Assembly: GCF_024172165.1 (NCBI RefSeq)
Contig: NZ_JAMZEB010000002.1
Span: 8,902,501 to 8,966,500, forward strand
DNA length: 64,000 nucleotides
Direction: 5' to 3'
From: Nonomuraea thailandensis
GTDB taxonomy: Bacteria > Actinomycetota > Actinomycetes > Streptosporangiales > Streptosporangiaceae
A program made the translations under genes and the position numbers. The notes under the pieces were generated by a model, which was not told the origin of the DNA, ran no database searches, and was given only the letters and a program-made list of their open reading frames with translations. Shown here in pieces: positions 25,598 through 33,269 of the stretch. Each line of letters starts with the position of its first letter. Position 1 is the first letter of the stretch.

Positions 25598-26629
25598 TCA
25601 CCCCTCAGTACGGTGCGCGGCCTCGAAACTCATCGGCAGCCCGAAGAGCGGGAACAGCCCGGGGTCGAGGTACGTGGTCTCGCCCGCGATCAGCCCGCCG
25701 GAGACCTCCAGCACGACCAGGGCGAACGCCGCCCCGTTCGCGTCGTACTGGCCGAAGGCGGGGCAGCCGTTGGCCCGCGCCGGGATCAGGCGGGAGCCCT
25801 CGCACGGCGCGCCGGAGGCGAGCAGGATCGCGCGGACGGCCTCCCGGCCCCGCAGCCACCAGGTGAACGGCGGCATGGACGTCGTCGCGTCCTCGTGCAG
25901 CAGCGAGACGAGCGTGTCCACGTCGTAGCGCTCGAACGCCGTCACGTACCGGGCCAGCAGTTCCTCGTCCACGTCGGCGTCGAGCGGCGCCACGGCGGGG
26001 AGCCTGGCCTTGGCGCGCTGGAGTGCGCTGTTGACGGAGGTGACCGTGGTGGCCAGCAGGGCGGCCGTCTCGGCGGCGCTCCACTTGAGCACGTCGCGCA
26101 GGATGAGCACCGCCCGCTGGCGGGGCGGCAGGTGCTGCAGGGCCGCCACGAACGCCAGCCGCACCGTCTCGCGCGTGACGGCCAGGTCGGCGGGGTCGAG
26201 GACGCGGGCGTCGGGGACGGGCTGGACCCAGCGGCTCTCCGGCAGCGGCTCGCCCAGGGCGGCCCCGGGGGTGGCGGCGGGGCCCAGGTCCATGGCGCGG
26301 GCGCGGCGCTGCGGGCCTCTGAGCATGTCGAGGCAGACGTTCGTGGCCAGGTGGAACAGCCAGGAGCGCAGCGGGCCGCGCGCGGGGTCGTAGGTCCGCC
26401 ACGCCCGGACGAACGCCTCCTGCACGGCGTCCTCGGCCTCGAAGCCGGAGCCGAGCATGCGGTAGCAGTAGCCGGCCAGCTCGGCGCGGTGCCGCTCCAG
26501 GTCCTGCTCCAGACCCGCGAGCCCCGCGTCCCGGCGCTCCAGGTCCGGCTGCAGGCCCGCGAGTCCCGCGTCCCGGCGCTCCAGGTCCGCGGGTTCCGGG
26601 TCCTGATGGTCCAGGTCCGGGCTCAGCAC
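25598..26629 (-). CDS. ECF sigma factor with C-terminal SnoaL-like domain (SigG type)
   Basis: This 343-residue protein has sigma region 2 at about 43-112 (GYCYRMLGSGFEAEDAVQEAFVRAW, then WLFHLATNVCLDMLRG). Region 4 is at about 150-205 (LQHLPPRQRAVLILRDVL and the HTH SAAETAALLATTVTSVNSALQRA). A SnoaL/NTF2-like domain follows (about 215-335, FTWWLRGREAVRAILLA). In this ECF class the fused domain, rather than an anti-sigma factor, controls activity. GTG 26629 is chosen because GAGG precedes it and it overlaps the MerR stop by seven bases. The first 42 residues contain two copies of DLERRDAGLAGL before the normal start of the fold, an unusual extension. Confidence 0.88.
   Translation of the reverse strand: MLSPDLDHQDPEPADLERRDAGLAGLQPDLERRDAGLAGLEQDLERHRAELAGYCYRMLGSGFEAEDAVQEAFVRAWRTYDPARGPLRSWLFHLATNVCLDMLRGPQRRARAMDLGPAATPGAALGEPLPESRWVQPVPDARVLDPADLAVTRETVRLAFVAALQHLPPRQRAVLILRDVLKWSAAETAALLATTVTSVNSALQRAKARLPAVAPLDADVDEELLARYVTAFERYDVDTLVSLLHEDATTSMPPFTWWLRGREAVRAILLASGAPCEGSRLIPARANGCPAFGQYDANGAAFALVVLEVSGGLIAGETTYLDPGLFPLFGLPMSFEAAHRTEG
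26504..26587 (-). repeat. Two 42-bp tandem repeats in the sigma-factor gene
   Basis: Two near-identical 42-bp units encode DLERRDAGLAGLQP and DLERRDAGLAGLEQ, directly followed by the native DLERHRAEL of sigma region 2. They look like in-frame duplications of the start of the domain. Confidence 0.8.
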
Positions 26630-27438
26630 GGAATCACCTCGATCTGCAGCTCTGTCACCCACTCGTCCCTGTCGCAGGGTACGTGCAGGCTGATCTCCCT
26701 CGCCAGGTCACGGGAGCGGTAGCCGTTCTCCTCGATCCAGTGCGCCAGCGTCTGGAACGTCGACCACGCCGCCTCCATCGCCCCGTGGTGGATGATCGTG
26801 GCGGCCGTCCCGATGGCCGGCAGGTCCACCACGTCGAAGCCGTACGGGCCGGGCGGCACGTTCACCGGCAGGCAGGCGTGCACCATGACCGAGCCGTCGT
26901 CCTCCTGCGCGTAGTGGGCGATGCCGGGACCGGCGGTCCGGACGCAGGCGCTCTCCAGCCGCCGGCACAGCTCGTCGAACAGCGGCGTGATGACCGGCCC
27001 GATGTGCTCCGGCTCGTAGCCGGCCGCCCTGGCGGCGAGCCGGGCGACCCGCGTGCGGGGCACGCTCTTGAGCAGGACCTCCGCCGGGCGCATCTGCCCC
27101 TCGGTCTCGATCGTCCGCAGCCGTGCCTCGACGTTGCGCAGCCTGGCCAGGTCGGCGCTGATCCTGGCCTCCAGCTCGGCACGGCGCAGGCGCACCATGC
27201 CGTGCAGCTCCTCCACGCCGACCTTCTCGTCGAGGATGGCCCTGACCTGCTCCAGCGTGAAGCCGAGATCCTTGATCGCGACGATCCTGTTGAGCCTGGC
27301 GAGCTGGCCGGCCTGGTAGGACCGGTAACCGGAGACGGGGTCCACGTGCGCGGGCCGCAGCAGGCCGATGGCGTCGTAGTGGCGGAGCATGCGTACGGAC
27401 ACCAGCCCCAGCCTGGCGAACTCTCCGATGCTGAACAT
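26623..27438 (-). CDS. MerR family regulator with GyrI-like effector domain
   Basis: This 271-residue BmrR-like activator has an N-terminal MerR winged helix (MFSIGEFARLGLVSVRMLRHYDAIGLL, 1-75) and a long dimerisation coiled coil (about 80-120). A C-terminal GyrI-like ligand-binding domain (about 130-270) is rich in aromatic and acidic residues (HYAQEDDGSVMVHACLPV, ELQIEVIPC). Proteins of this build sense cationic drugs or other planar ligands and untwist promoters with long spacers. ATG 27438 has GGAGAGGAC in front. The promoter at 27449-27479 fits autoregulation, although the predicted transcript start would leave only a few leader bases. Confidence 0.9.
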   Translation of the reverse strand: MFSIGEFARLGLVSVRMLRHYDAIGLLRPAHVDPVSGYRSYQAGQLARLNRIVAIKDLGFTLEQVRAILDEKVGVEELHGMVRLRRAELEARISADLARLRNVEARLRTIETEGQMRPAEVLLKSVPRTRVARLAARAAGYEPEHIGPVITPLFDELCRRLESACVRTAGPGIAHYAQEDDGSVMVHACLPVNVPPGPYGFDVVDLPAIGTAATIIHHGAMEAAWSTFQTLAHWIEENGYRSRDLAREISLHVPCDRDEWVTELQIEVIPC

Positions 27439-27448
27439 GTCCTCTCCA

Positions 27449-27479
27449 GGTGTAGGGGCTGACACGGTGTCAGAGTCAA
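27449..27479 (-). promoter_or_regulatory. MerR-type promoter with 19-bp spacer and palindromic operator
   Basis: Read leftward, TTGACT (27479-27474), a 19-base spacer and TACACC (27454-27449) form a long-spacer sigma-70-type promoter. The spacer contains the palindrome CTGACAC-G-GTGTCAG (27459-27473). This is the classical MerR-family architecture. It lies directly in front of the merR gene and should drive merR, the sigma gene and the GyrI-like gene. Confidence 0.75.
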
Positions 27480-27528
27480 CTATGGCCAATTCCCACGCGC
27501 TGGGGTAGCGTTCTGGACAAAGCGGGCG

Positions 27529-27542
27529 ACCGAACGTTCGGT
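27529..27542. promoter_or_regulatory. Perfect 14-bp TetR-type operator
   Basis: ACCGAACGTTCGGT is fully self-complementary and lies six bases before the tetR start codon, ideally placed for autorepression of the TetR / acyl-CoA synthetase / hydratase unit. Confidence 0.7.
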
Positions 27543-27548
27543 AGGGAC

Positions 27549-28253
27549 ATGATCCAGGACCTCACGGACCGCGACACCGACGCCGGCGTGCGGATCAGGA
27601 CGGCGGCGGTGCTGCTGTTCGCACGGCAGGGTTACGCGGCCACCAGCATCAGAGACCTCGGCAAGGCGGTCAACATGACCAACGCCGGCATCTACCACCA
27701 CGTCACCAGCAAGGAAGCCCTGCTGGCCGACCTCATGCGGGTCGCCCAGCGCGGCCTCATCGACGCCACCGAGCGCATGCTCGCCCCGTACCGGCGGCCC
27801 GCCGACCGCCTGTCCCTGCTCATCGGCTCGCTCACCGCCGTCCACGCCCGCAGCCCCATGACCACCCGCGTGATGGACGGCGAGCTGCGCTCGCTCACCC
27901 CGGGCTCGGCCGCCCGCGACGAGATCATCGGCCTGCGCGACGCCTACGAGGCCCACTGGAAGGACGCGCTGGCCGACGGCGTGGCCGAGGGCGCCTTCCG
28001 CGTCGCCGACGAGCGGCTGACCAGGCTCGCCCTGATGTCCATGTGCACCGGCACCAGCGAGTGGTACCGCCCCGACGGGCGCTCCTCGCTGGAGCAGGTG
28101 TGCGCCGAGTTCGTCGCGATCGGCCTGGCCGCCGTCCGCGCCCCCGCCGTCGCGTCCCTCGCGACCGCCGACCTCTCCCTGCTGCCCGACTATCCGTGGG
28201 AGCCGCTGGATGACCGAGACGACGATCCCCGACCTGATGAGGCACGCCGCTAG
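27549..28253 (+). CDS. TetR family regulator
   Basis: This 234-residue protein has a TetR HTH at about 13-60 (RIRTAAVLLFARQGYAATSIRDL, then NAGIYHHVTSKEALL). The helical C-terminal domain is typical of regulators of fatty-acid or aromatic acyl-CoA catabolism. The last 44 bases overlap the start of the acyl-CoA synthetase gene in another frame. A perfect palindrome just upstream supports autoregulation, and acyl-CoA products of the downstream enzymes are plausible ligands. Confidence 0.9.
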   Translation: MIQDLTDRDTDAGVRIRTAAVLLFARQGYAATSIRDLGKAVNMTNAGIYHHVTSKEALLADLMRVAQRGLIDATERMLAPYRRPADRLSLLIGSLTAVHARSPMTTRVMDGELRSLTPGSAARDEIIGLRDAYEAHWKDALADGVAEGAFRVADERLTRLALMSMCTGTSEWYRPDGRSSLEQVCAEFVAIGLAAVRAPAVASLATADLSLLPDYPWEPLDDRDDDPRPDEARR

Positions 28254-29694
28254 CACGTACGGCGCGCGCGAGTTCCTCCGCTTCCCCGACACCTCCCTCA
28301 GCTTCGCCGAGGCCGACGAGCGCTCCGGCCGGATGGCCGGCGCCCTGATCGACCAGGGCGTGCGCCCCGGCGACCGCGTGGCGATCATGATGGACAACGT
28401 GCCCGGCTGGCCGCTGAGCTGGCTGGCCGTGCTCAAGGCGGGCGCGGTCACCGTGCCGGTGAACGTCCGCTACCGGGCCGCCGACCTGGAGCACGTCCTG
28501 CGCGACTCGGGCGCCGTGGCCACGATCACCACCGGCGAGCACGCCCCGCACGTCCCCGGCGCCGTGCACCTCCTCGACGCGTTACGGGACGGCACGCCTC
28601 GCCCTCCCCGGCAGGCCGACCCCGACGATGTCGCAAATTTTCAGTACACGTCGGGCACTACGGGCTTTCCCAAGGCCTGCATGCTCACCCACGACTACTG
28701 GCTCAGGACCGCCCGCATCGCCGCCGGCCAGGTCGAGCTCCGCGACGACGACGTCATGATGATCGCGCAGGCGTACTCGTACATGGACCCCCAGTGGGTC
28801 ACCCTCCTCTGCCTGATGGGCGGCATCCCCCTGGTGGTGCTCCCCCGCTTCTCCGCCTCCGGGTTCTGGGCCTCGGCCAGGGAGCACGGCGCGACGCTCA
28901 CGTACGTGCTGGGCACCATGCCCCTCCTGCTGCACAAGCAGCCGCCCCACCCGCACGACCGCGACAACCGCATGCGCGTGGTGCTCTGCTCGGGCATCCA
29001 GCCCGGCCTGCACGCCACGTTCGAGGAGCGCTGGGGAGCGCCGTGGCGCGAGCTGTACGGCTCCACGGAGAGCGGCCCCGACCTGATCTCGCCCCTCGGC
29101 GCCACCGACACGGTCGGCACCGGCGCGCTGGGCGTCGCGCCGCCGGGCAAGGAGGTCACGCTGGACGAGGAGACCGGCGAGATCCTGGTCAGGGGCGTCC
29201 CCATGATGAAGGGCTACTGGAACCATCCCGAGGCCACCGCCCACGCCTTCAGAGGCGGCTGGTACCACACGGGCGACCTGGGCGTCCGCGACGAGCACGG
29301 CCGCCTGCGCCACGCCGGGCGGATCAAGGACATGGTCCGCAGGGGCGGCGAGAACATCTCCTGCGCCGAGGTGGAGCACGTGCTCGCCCAGCACCCCGCG
29401 GTCCTGTCCGCGGCCCTCGTCCCCGTCGCCGACGACCTGTGGGGTGAGGTCCCGAAGGCGTTCATCCAGCTCCGTCCCGGCCACGCGGGCACCCGGGACA
29501 CCGCCATGAGCGTGATCGGGCACGCCCGGGAGCGCCTGGCCCGCTTCAAGATCCCGGCGTACGTGGAGTTCGTCGAGGAGTTCGCGCTGACCCCGTCGGC
29601 CCGCATCGAGAAGCGCCACCTGCTCAGCCCCGGGCGCGACCAGCGCGCCGCCCCCGCCATCCAGGTTCCCCAGCCCGACAAGGAGCAGCGATGA
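28210..29694 (+). CDS. Acyl-CoA synthetase (AMP-binding family)
   Basis: This 494-residue adenylate-forming enzyme has the P-loop YTSGTTGFPKACMLTH (about 139-155), YGSTESG, the hinge segment around GRIKDMVRRGGENISCAEVE, and a C-terminal lysine in SARIEKRHL. It activates a carboxylic acid to acyl-AMP and then to the CoA thioester. Related actinomycete enzymes act on medium-chain, cyclic or crotonobetaine-like acids; the substrate is not evident. GGGAG precedes the ATG inside the tetR gene, and its stop overlaps the hydratase start (ATGA). Confidence 0.92.
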   Translation: MTETTIPDLMRHAASTYGAREFLRFPDTSLSFAEADERSGRMAGALIDQGVRPGDRVAIMMDNVPGWPLSWLAVLKAGAVTVPVNVRYRAADLEHVLRDSGAVATITTGEHAPHVPGAVHLLDALRDGTPRPPRQADPDDVANFQYTSGTTGFPKACMLTHDYWLRTARIAAGQVELRDDDVMMIAQAYSYMDPQWVTLLCLMGGIPLVVLPRFSASGFWASAREHGATLTYVLGTMPLLLHKQPPHPHDRDNRMRVVLCSGIQPGLHATFEERWGAPWRELYGSTESGPDLISPLGATDTVGTGALGVAPPGKEVTLDEETGEILVRGVPMMKGYWNHPEATAHAFRGGWYHTGDLGVRDEHGRLRHAGRIKDMVRRGGENISCAEVEHVLAQHPAVLSAALVPVADDLWGEVPKAFIQLRPGHAGTRDTAMSVIGHARERLARFKIPAYVEFVEEFALTPSARIEKRHLLSPGRDQRAAPAIQVPQPDKEQR

Positions 29695-30440
29695 TCGACG
29701 TGACCGTACGCGACGAGGTGGCCCTGATCACGCTCGCCCGCCCGGACAAGCTCAACGCCCTCACCGCCGCCATGCGCGCGGACCTGGCGGCGGCCGTGCG
29801 CGAGCACGGCACGGGCACCAGGGGCGTCAGGGGCATCGTGGTCACCGGCGCCGGCCGGGCGTTCTCGGCCGGCGAGGACATCAACCAGGCCGTCGGCCGG
29901 TCACTGGTCGAGGAGGTGGAGCTGTTCCACGACATGACCAGGGCCGTGCTGGAGACGCGGGTCCCGGTGGTGGCGGCGGTCAACGGCCTGGCCGTGGGCG
30001 GGGCCGCCGAGTGGACCCTCTGCTTCGACGCCCGCCTCGGCACCCCCGCGGCCGAGTACTTCTTCCCGGAGAACCACATCGGCCTGTCGGTCTCCAACGC
30101 CGCCAGTTACCTGCTCCCCCGGCTCGTCGGCGGCAGGGCGTTGCGGCTGGTGCTCGACTCGACGCGGATGAGCGCGGCCGACGCCCTGGCCGCGGGCCTG
30201 CTCGACGAGCTCGTGCCCGCCGGGACGCTGGTGGAGGCGGCGATCGCCCGGGTGCGCCACTGGAGCGCCCCCGGCGCCGCCACCGCCGTGCACCTGGCCC
30301 TGCTGCGGCCGTCGGCCGCGGAGGTGGAGCGGGCCTTCCGGGCGGAGACGGAGGCGGCCGGGCAGGTGGAGGCGTCGGGCATCGCCCAGGCCGGCATGAC
30401 CGCGTTCGTCAACAGGAGCAGGAGCGGCGTCAGGGGATGA
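29691..30440 (+). CDS. Enoyl-CoA hydratase/isomerase family protein
   Basis: This 249-residue crotonase-fold protein has the first oxyanion-hole segment FSAGEDI and the second NGLAVGGAAEWTL, followed by PENHIGLSVSNAASYLLPRLVG. The glutamate placement differs somewhat from the E144/E164 pair of classical hydratases, so it may be an isomerase or hydrolase of the superfamily. It is translationally coupled to the acyl-CoA synthetase and presumably acts on the CoA ester that enzyme makes. It overlaps the convergent PH-domain gene by 11 bases. Confidence 0.88.
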   Translation: MIDVTVRDEVALITLARPDKLNALTAAMRADLAAAVREHGTGTRGVRGIVVTGAGRAFSAGEDINQAVGRSLVEEVELFHDMTRAVLETRVPVVAAVNGLAVGGAAEWTLCFDARLGTPAAEYFFPENHIGLSVSNAASYLLPRLVGGRALRLVLDSTRMSAADALAAGLLDELVPAGTLVEAAIARVRHWSAPGAATAVHLALLRPSAAEVERAFRAETEAAGQVEASGIAQAGMTAFVNRSRSGVRG

Positions 30441-31041
30441 CGAGGGCGGCGACCACCAGCGCGACCGCGGCGACCAGCACCCCGATCGCGTCGTAGGACC
30501 AGCTCAGCCGGGCCGGCGCCGCCTCCTCGCCACGGCGCCTGGCCGACTCGGCACGCTCGCGGATCTGGTCGCCCACCCAGTCGGCGTGCGTCTTGCCGGC
30601 GAACGCCTCCACCGCCGCCTGCTCGGCCCTGGGCAGCGTGGGCTCGGTCTTGAACCGCCCCCGCTGCTCGGTGGCGGTGCCGCGGCGCTGCGCCTTGGCG
30701 CGCTCGCGGGCGCTGCTCATCGGCGTCCACAGCCGCAGCACCCGCTCGTCGCCGTACTGCACGGTGATGGCGTGCGACACCGTGACGTCCTCGATCGCGG
30801 CCCACGGCAGGAACGTGGTGCGGAACGGGTTGCGCCCCACCAGCCCCTCCTCCGTGAACACCGTGGCGGGGCGCAGCGCGACGGCGTAGACGAGCGCCGT
30901 CAGCGCCCCGAGCACGGCCAGCGCGACGAGCGACGGCTTGCCGTTGAACCGGACGATCAGGTCCCAGACGTTGAACGCGACGAACGCCAGCCACACCCAC
31001 GCCAGCACGAACGCGGTCCTGGAACGGTAGGTCTGCTTCAC
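30430..31041 (-). CDS. PH-domain membrane protein
   Basis: This 203-residue protein starts with two membrane helices (FVLAWVWLAFVAFNVWDLIV and LVALAVLGALTALVYAVAL). A bacterial PH-type strand region follows (VFTEEGLVGRNPFRTTFLPW, then VTVSHAITVQYGDERVLRLW). A charged segment then leads to a C-terminal helix (GVLVAAVALVVAALVI). Function is unknown; such proteins may sense lipids or envelope stress. GTG 31041 overlaps the adenosine deaminase stop by four bases (GTGA), so it is co-translated with add, an odd pairing. Confidence 0.75.
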   Translation of the reverse strand: MKQTYRSRTAFVLAWVWLAFVAFNVWDLIVRFNGKPSLVALAVLGALTALVYAVALRPATVFTEEGLVGRNPFRTTFLPWAAIEDVTVSHAITVQYGDERVLRLWTPMSSARERAKAQRRGTATEQRGRFKTEPTLPRAEQAAVEAFAGKTHADWVGDQIRERAESARRRGEEAAPARLSWSYDAIGVLVAAVALVVAALVIP

Positions 31042-32111
31042 GGCTGCCACTTGATCTGCTGGAACCCGGGCTTGATCACGCCGTTGATCAGCGCCAGCCG
31101 CTCGTCGAACGGGATGAACGCCGACTTCATCGCGTTCACCGAGAACCACTGCAGGTCGTCCCAGCCGTAGCCGAACGCCTGCACCAGCTTGTGGAACTCC
31201 AGCGACACGCTGGTGGAGCTCATCAGCCGGTTGTCGGTGTTGACCGTGACCCGGAAGTTCAGCCGCCGCAGCAGCCCGATCGGGTGGTCGGCGATCGAGG
31301 CGGCGGCCCCGGTCTGCAGGTTGGACGTGGGGCACATCTCCAGCGGGATGCGCTTGTCGCGCACGTAGGCGGCCAGCCGCCCCAGCTTCGCGGAGCCGTC
31401 CTCGGACACGGAGATGTCGTCGATGATGCGCACGCCGTGCCCGAGCCGGTCGGCGCCGCACCACTGGATGGCCTGCCAGATCGACGGCAGGCCGAACGCC
31501 TCGCCGGCGTGGATCGTGAAGTGGGCGTTCTCCCGCTGGAGGTACTCGAACGCGTCGAGATGCCGGGTGGGCGGGTAGCCGGCCTCGGCGCCCGCGATGT
31601 CGAACCCCACCACGCCGCCGTCGCGGTATCGCACGGCCAGCTCGGCGATCTCCCGGGAGCGCGCCTGGTGCCGCATGGCGGTCAGCAGCGTGCCCACCCG
31701 GACGCGGCGGCCTCGCGAGCCCTGCTCGAACCCCTCCAGCACCGCCTCCACCACCTGGTCCAGGCTCAGGCCCCTGGTGGTGTGCTGCTCGGGCGCGAAC
31801 CGCACCTCGGCGTAGACGACCCCGTCGTCGGCGAGGTCCTGGGCGCACTCGGCGGCCACGCGGACGAGCGACTCGCGGGTCTGCATGACGGCGACCGTGT
31901 GGTCGAACGTCTCCAGGTAACGTTCGAGCGACCCCGAGTCCGACGCCTCCTCGAACCACTGGCGCAGGTTGGCGGGGTCGGTGGTGGGCAGCCGGGTGTA
32001 GTCGCTCTCCCTGGCCAGCTCGACGATCGTCTCGGCGCGGAGCCCGCCGTCGAGGTGATCGTGCAGCAGGACCTTGGGAGCGCGCCGGATCTCGTCATGC
32101 GTGGGGCTCAT
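31038..32111 (-). CDS. add: Adenosine deaminase
   Basis: This 357-residue zinc enzyme converts adenosine and deoxyadenosine to inosine forms. It has the metal histidines in LLHDHLDGG (H17, H19), the substrate segment TIHAGEA with the catalytic glutamate, LGHGVR, and VTVNTDNR with the zinc aspartate. The usual second aspartate (TDDP) is asparagine, as I recall is normal for actinobacterial Add. Together with the phosphorylase and cytidine deaminase in the window it feeds nucleoside salvage. The upstream cupin gene ends 60 bases away. Confidence 0.95.
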   Translation of the reverse strand: MSPTHDEIRRAPKVLLHDHLDGGLRAETIVELARESDYTRLPTTDPANLRQWFEEASDSGSLERYLETFDHTVAVMQTRESLVRVAAECAQDLADDGVVYAEVRFAPEQHTTRGLSLDQVVEAVLEGFEQGSRGRRVRVGTLLTAMRHQARSREIAELAVRYRDGGVVGFDIAGAEAGYPPTRHLDAFEYLQRENAHFTIHAGEAFGLPSIWQAIQWCGADRLGHGVRIIDDISVSEDGSAKLGRLAAYVRDKRIPLEMCPTSNLQTGAAASIADHPIGLLRRLNFRVTVNTDNRLMSSTSVSLEFHKLVQAFGYGWDDLQWFSVNAMKSAFIPFDERLALINGVIKPGFQQIKWQP

Positions 32112-32171
32112 CTGGCCATGATATGAGCACCGCCCGCCCGCGCGCCCAGGCCCGGCCGTCCCCCCGCGTGG

Positions 32172-32525
32172 TCAGTCGTCGCGGCCCGCCGACTCCGGCG
32201 AGAACGCGGGCAGGCACACCGCGACGTACTCGGCCCCGCCGGGCCCCACGCTGTAGCGCACCTTCTCCCCCGGCGAGGTCACCAGCGACTGCCCGGCCTC
32301 GACGCGGGTCGTGCCCTCGGCGTGCTCCACGATCACCGTCCCGCGCAGGACCACGGTGTACTCGGTGAACGACGGCGTCTGCGCCGGCTCCTCCCACCCG
32401 GGAGGAGCGGTCATGTGGGCGATGGAGACCGCCTCGTCGCCGCTGCTGACGCGGCCGATGTGCTCGTCGATGAGCTTGCCGCCGGGTACGGGGATGCGGG
32501 CCGGGCCCTCGATCTTTCTCACCAC
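32172..32525 (-). CDS. Small single-domain cupin
   Basis: This 117-residue cupin contains TEYTVVLRGTVIVEHAEG and GQSLVTSPGEKVRYSVGP as the two conserved cupin strand motifs. The metal histidines of motif 1 are not obvious, so it may bind a ligand without metal. GTG 32525 starts five bases after the stop of the upstream lipoprotein gene; GTG 32522 is an equal alternative. No ribosome site is clear, which fits coupled translation. The function is unknown. Confidence 0.75.
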   Translation of the reverse strand: MVRKIEGPARIPVPGGKLIDEHIGRVSSGDEAVSIAHMTAPPGWEEPAQTPSFTEYTVVLRGTVIVEHAEGTTRVEAGQSLVTSPGEKVRYSVGPGGAEYVAVCLPAFSPESAGRDD

Positions 32526-32530
32526 GCACG

Positions 32531-33136
32531 TCAGTGTGCCACGTCGAGGATCAGCCGGCTCGGCGAGCCCTGCTCGGTGACCCGGAACGGCGCCCGCTTG
32601 CCCAGCACCAGCGCGATGCCGACGCGTGCCTCGAAGTCGCCGGTCCTGACGACGTCCTTGAGGTTGCCGAGGCGGGCCGGGTAGACGGGCCCGCCGGTCC
32701 AGGTGGGTGTGCCCTCCTCGTCGTGGGCGTTCGCGGGGAAGAGCGTGAGCTGGAGGTACGCGCCGCCGGGCACGTCGATGGGCTTTCCTGAGCCGTCCTG
32801 GACGAGCTCGTCCACCCATTTCACGCTGTATCCGGGAATGTCGCCCTTGAGGTCCACGACGAGCCGGTCGTACGCGCCGTGCGCGGCGTGCCGCACGCCC
32901 GTCACCTCGGCGGGCTCGATCCCGGACCGGTCGACGTCCACCTCGGCGGTGCTGGTCGGCGCGGCGGACCCGGTGGGGGTCTGGCGCGGCAGCGTGGCGG
33001 TCTGCTGGGCGGTGCCGCACGCGGCGAGCAGGGTGGCGAACAGGGCGGCGAGCAGGGTGGCGAGCAGGGTGGCGCGGCAGGCGAGCGGAACGGCCGCGCG
33101 CGACGGCCGGCCGCGGGGCGGGGTTGACGAGCGCAT
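32531..33136 (-). CDS. AMIN-like domain lipoprotein
   Basis: This 201-residue protein has a long type II signal peptide with lipobox LLAAC (C40). A low-complexity threonine/serine stretch follows, then one beta-rich domain (ARHAAHGAYDRLVVDLKGDIP through FRVTEQGSPSRLILDVAH) resembling AMIN-like domains that bind cell-envelope polymers. It is presumably anchored on the outer face of the membrane. The signal peptide is built from a repeating ATLLA unit (DNA repeats near 33030-33075). Five bases separate it from the cupin gene. ATG 33136 has no strong ribosome site. Confidence 0.75.
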   Translation of the reverse strand: MRSSTPPRGRPSRAAVPLACRATLLATLLAALFATLLAACGTAQQTATLPRQTPTGSAAPTSTAEVDVDRSGIEPAEVTGVRHAAHGAYDRLVVDLKGDIPGYSVKWVDELVQDGSGKPIDVPGGAYLQLTLFPANAHDEEGTPTWTGGPVYPARLGNLKDVVRTGDFEARVGIALVLGKRAPFRVTEQGSPSRLILDVAH

Positions 33137-33227
33137 GCCCGGTAGATGCCCAGCGTGCGGGCCTGCAAGCGGCGTCACGGCGGATCGGCGCCAAGCCTCG
33201 CAGGCCGTTCCGGACATTCCCCGCGGA

Positions 33228-33259
33228 ACAGGGCCCCACCGGTGCCGGCGGGGCCCTGT
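33228..33259 (-). terminator. Hairpin after the DHA2 transporter gene
   Basis: ACAGGGCCCC (33228-33237) pairs perfectly with 33250-33259 around a GC-rich loop, ten bases beyond the transporter stop. No U tract. Confidence 0.65.
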
Positions 33260-33269
33260 CGGGGGCGGC

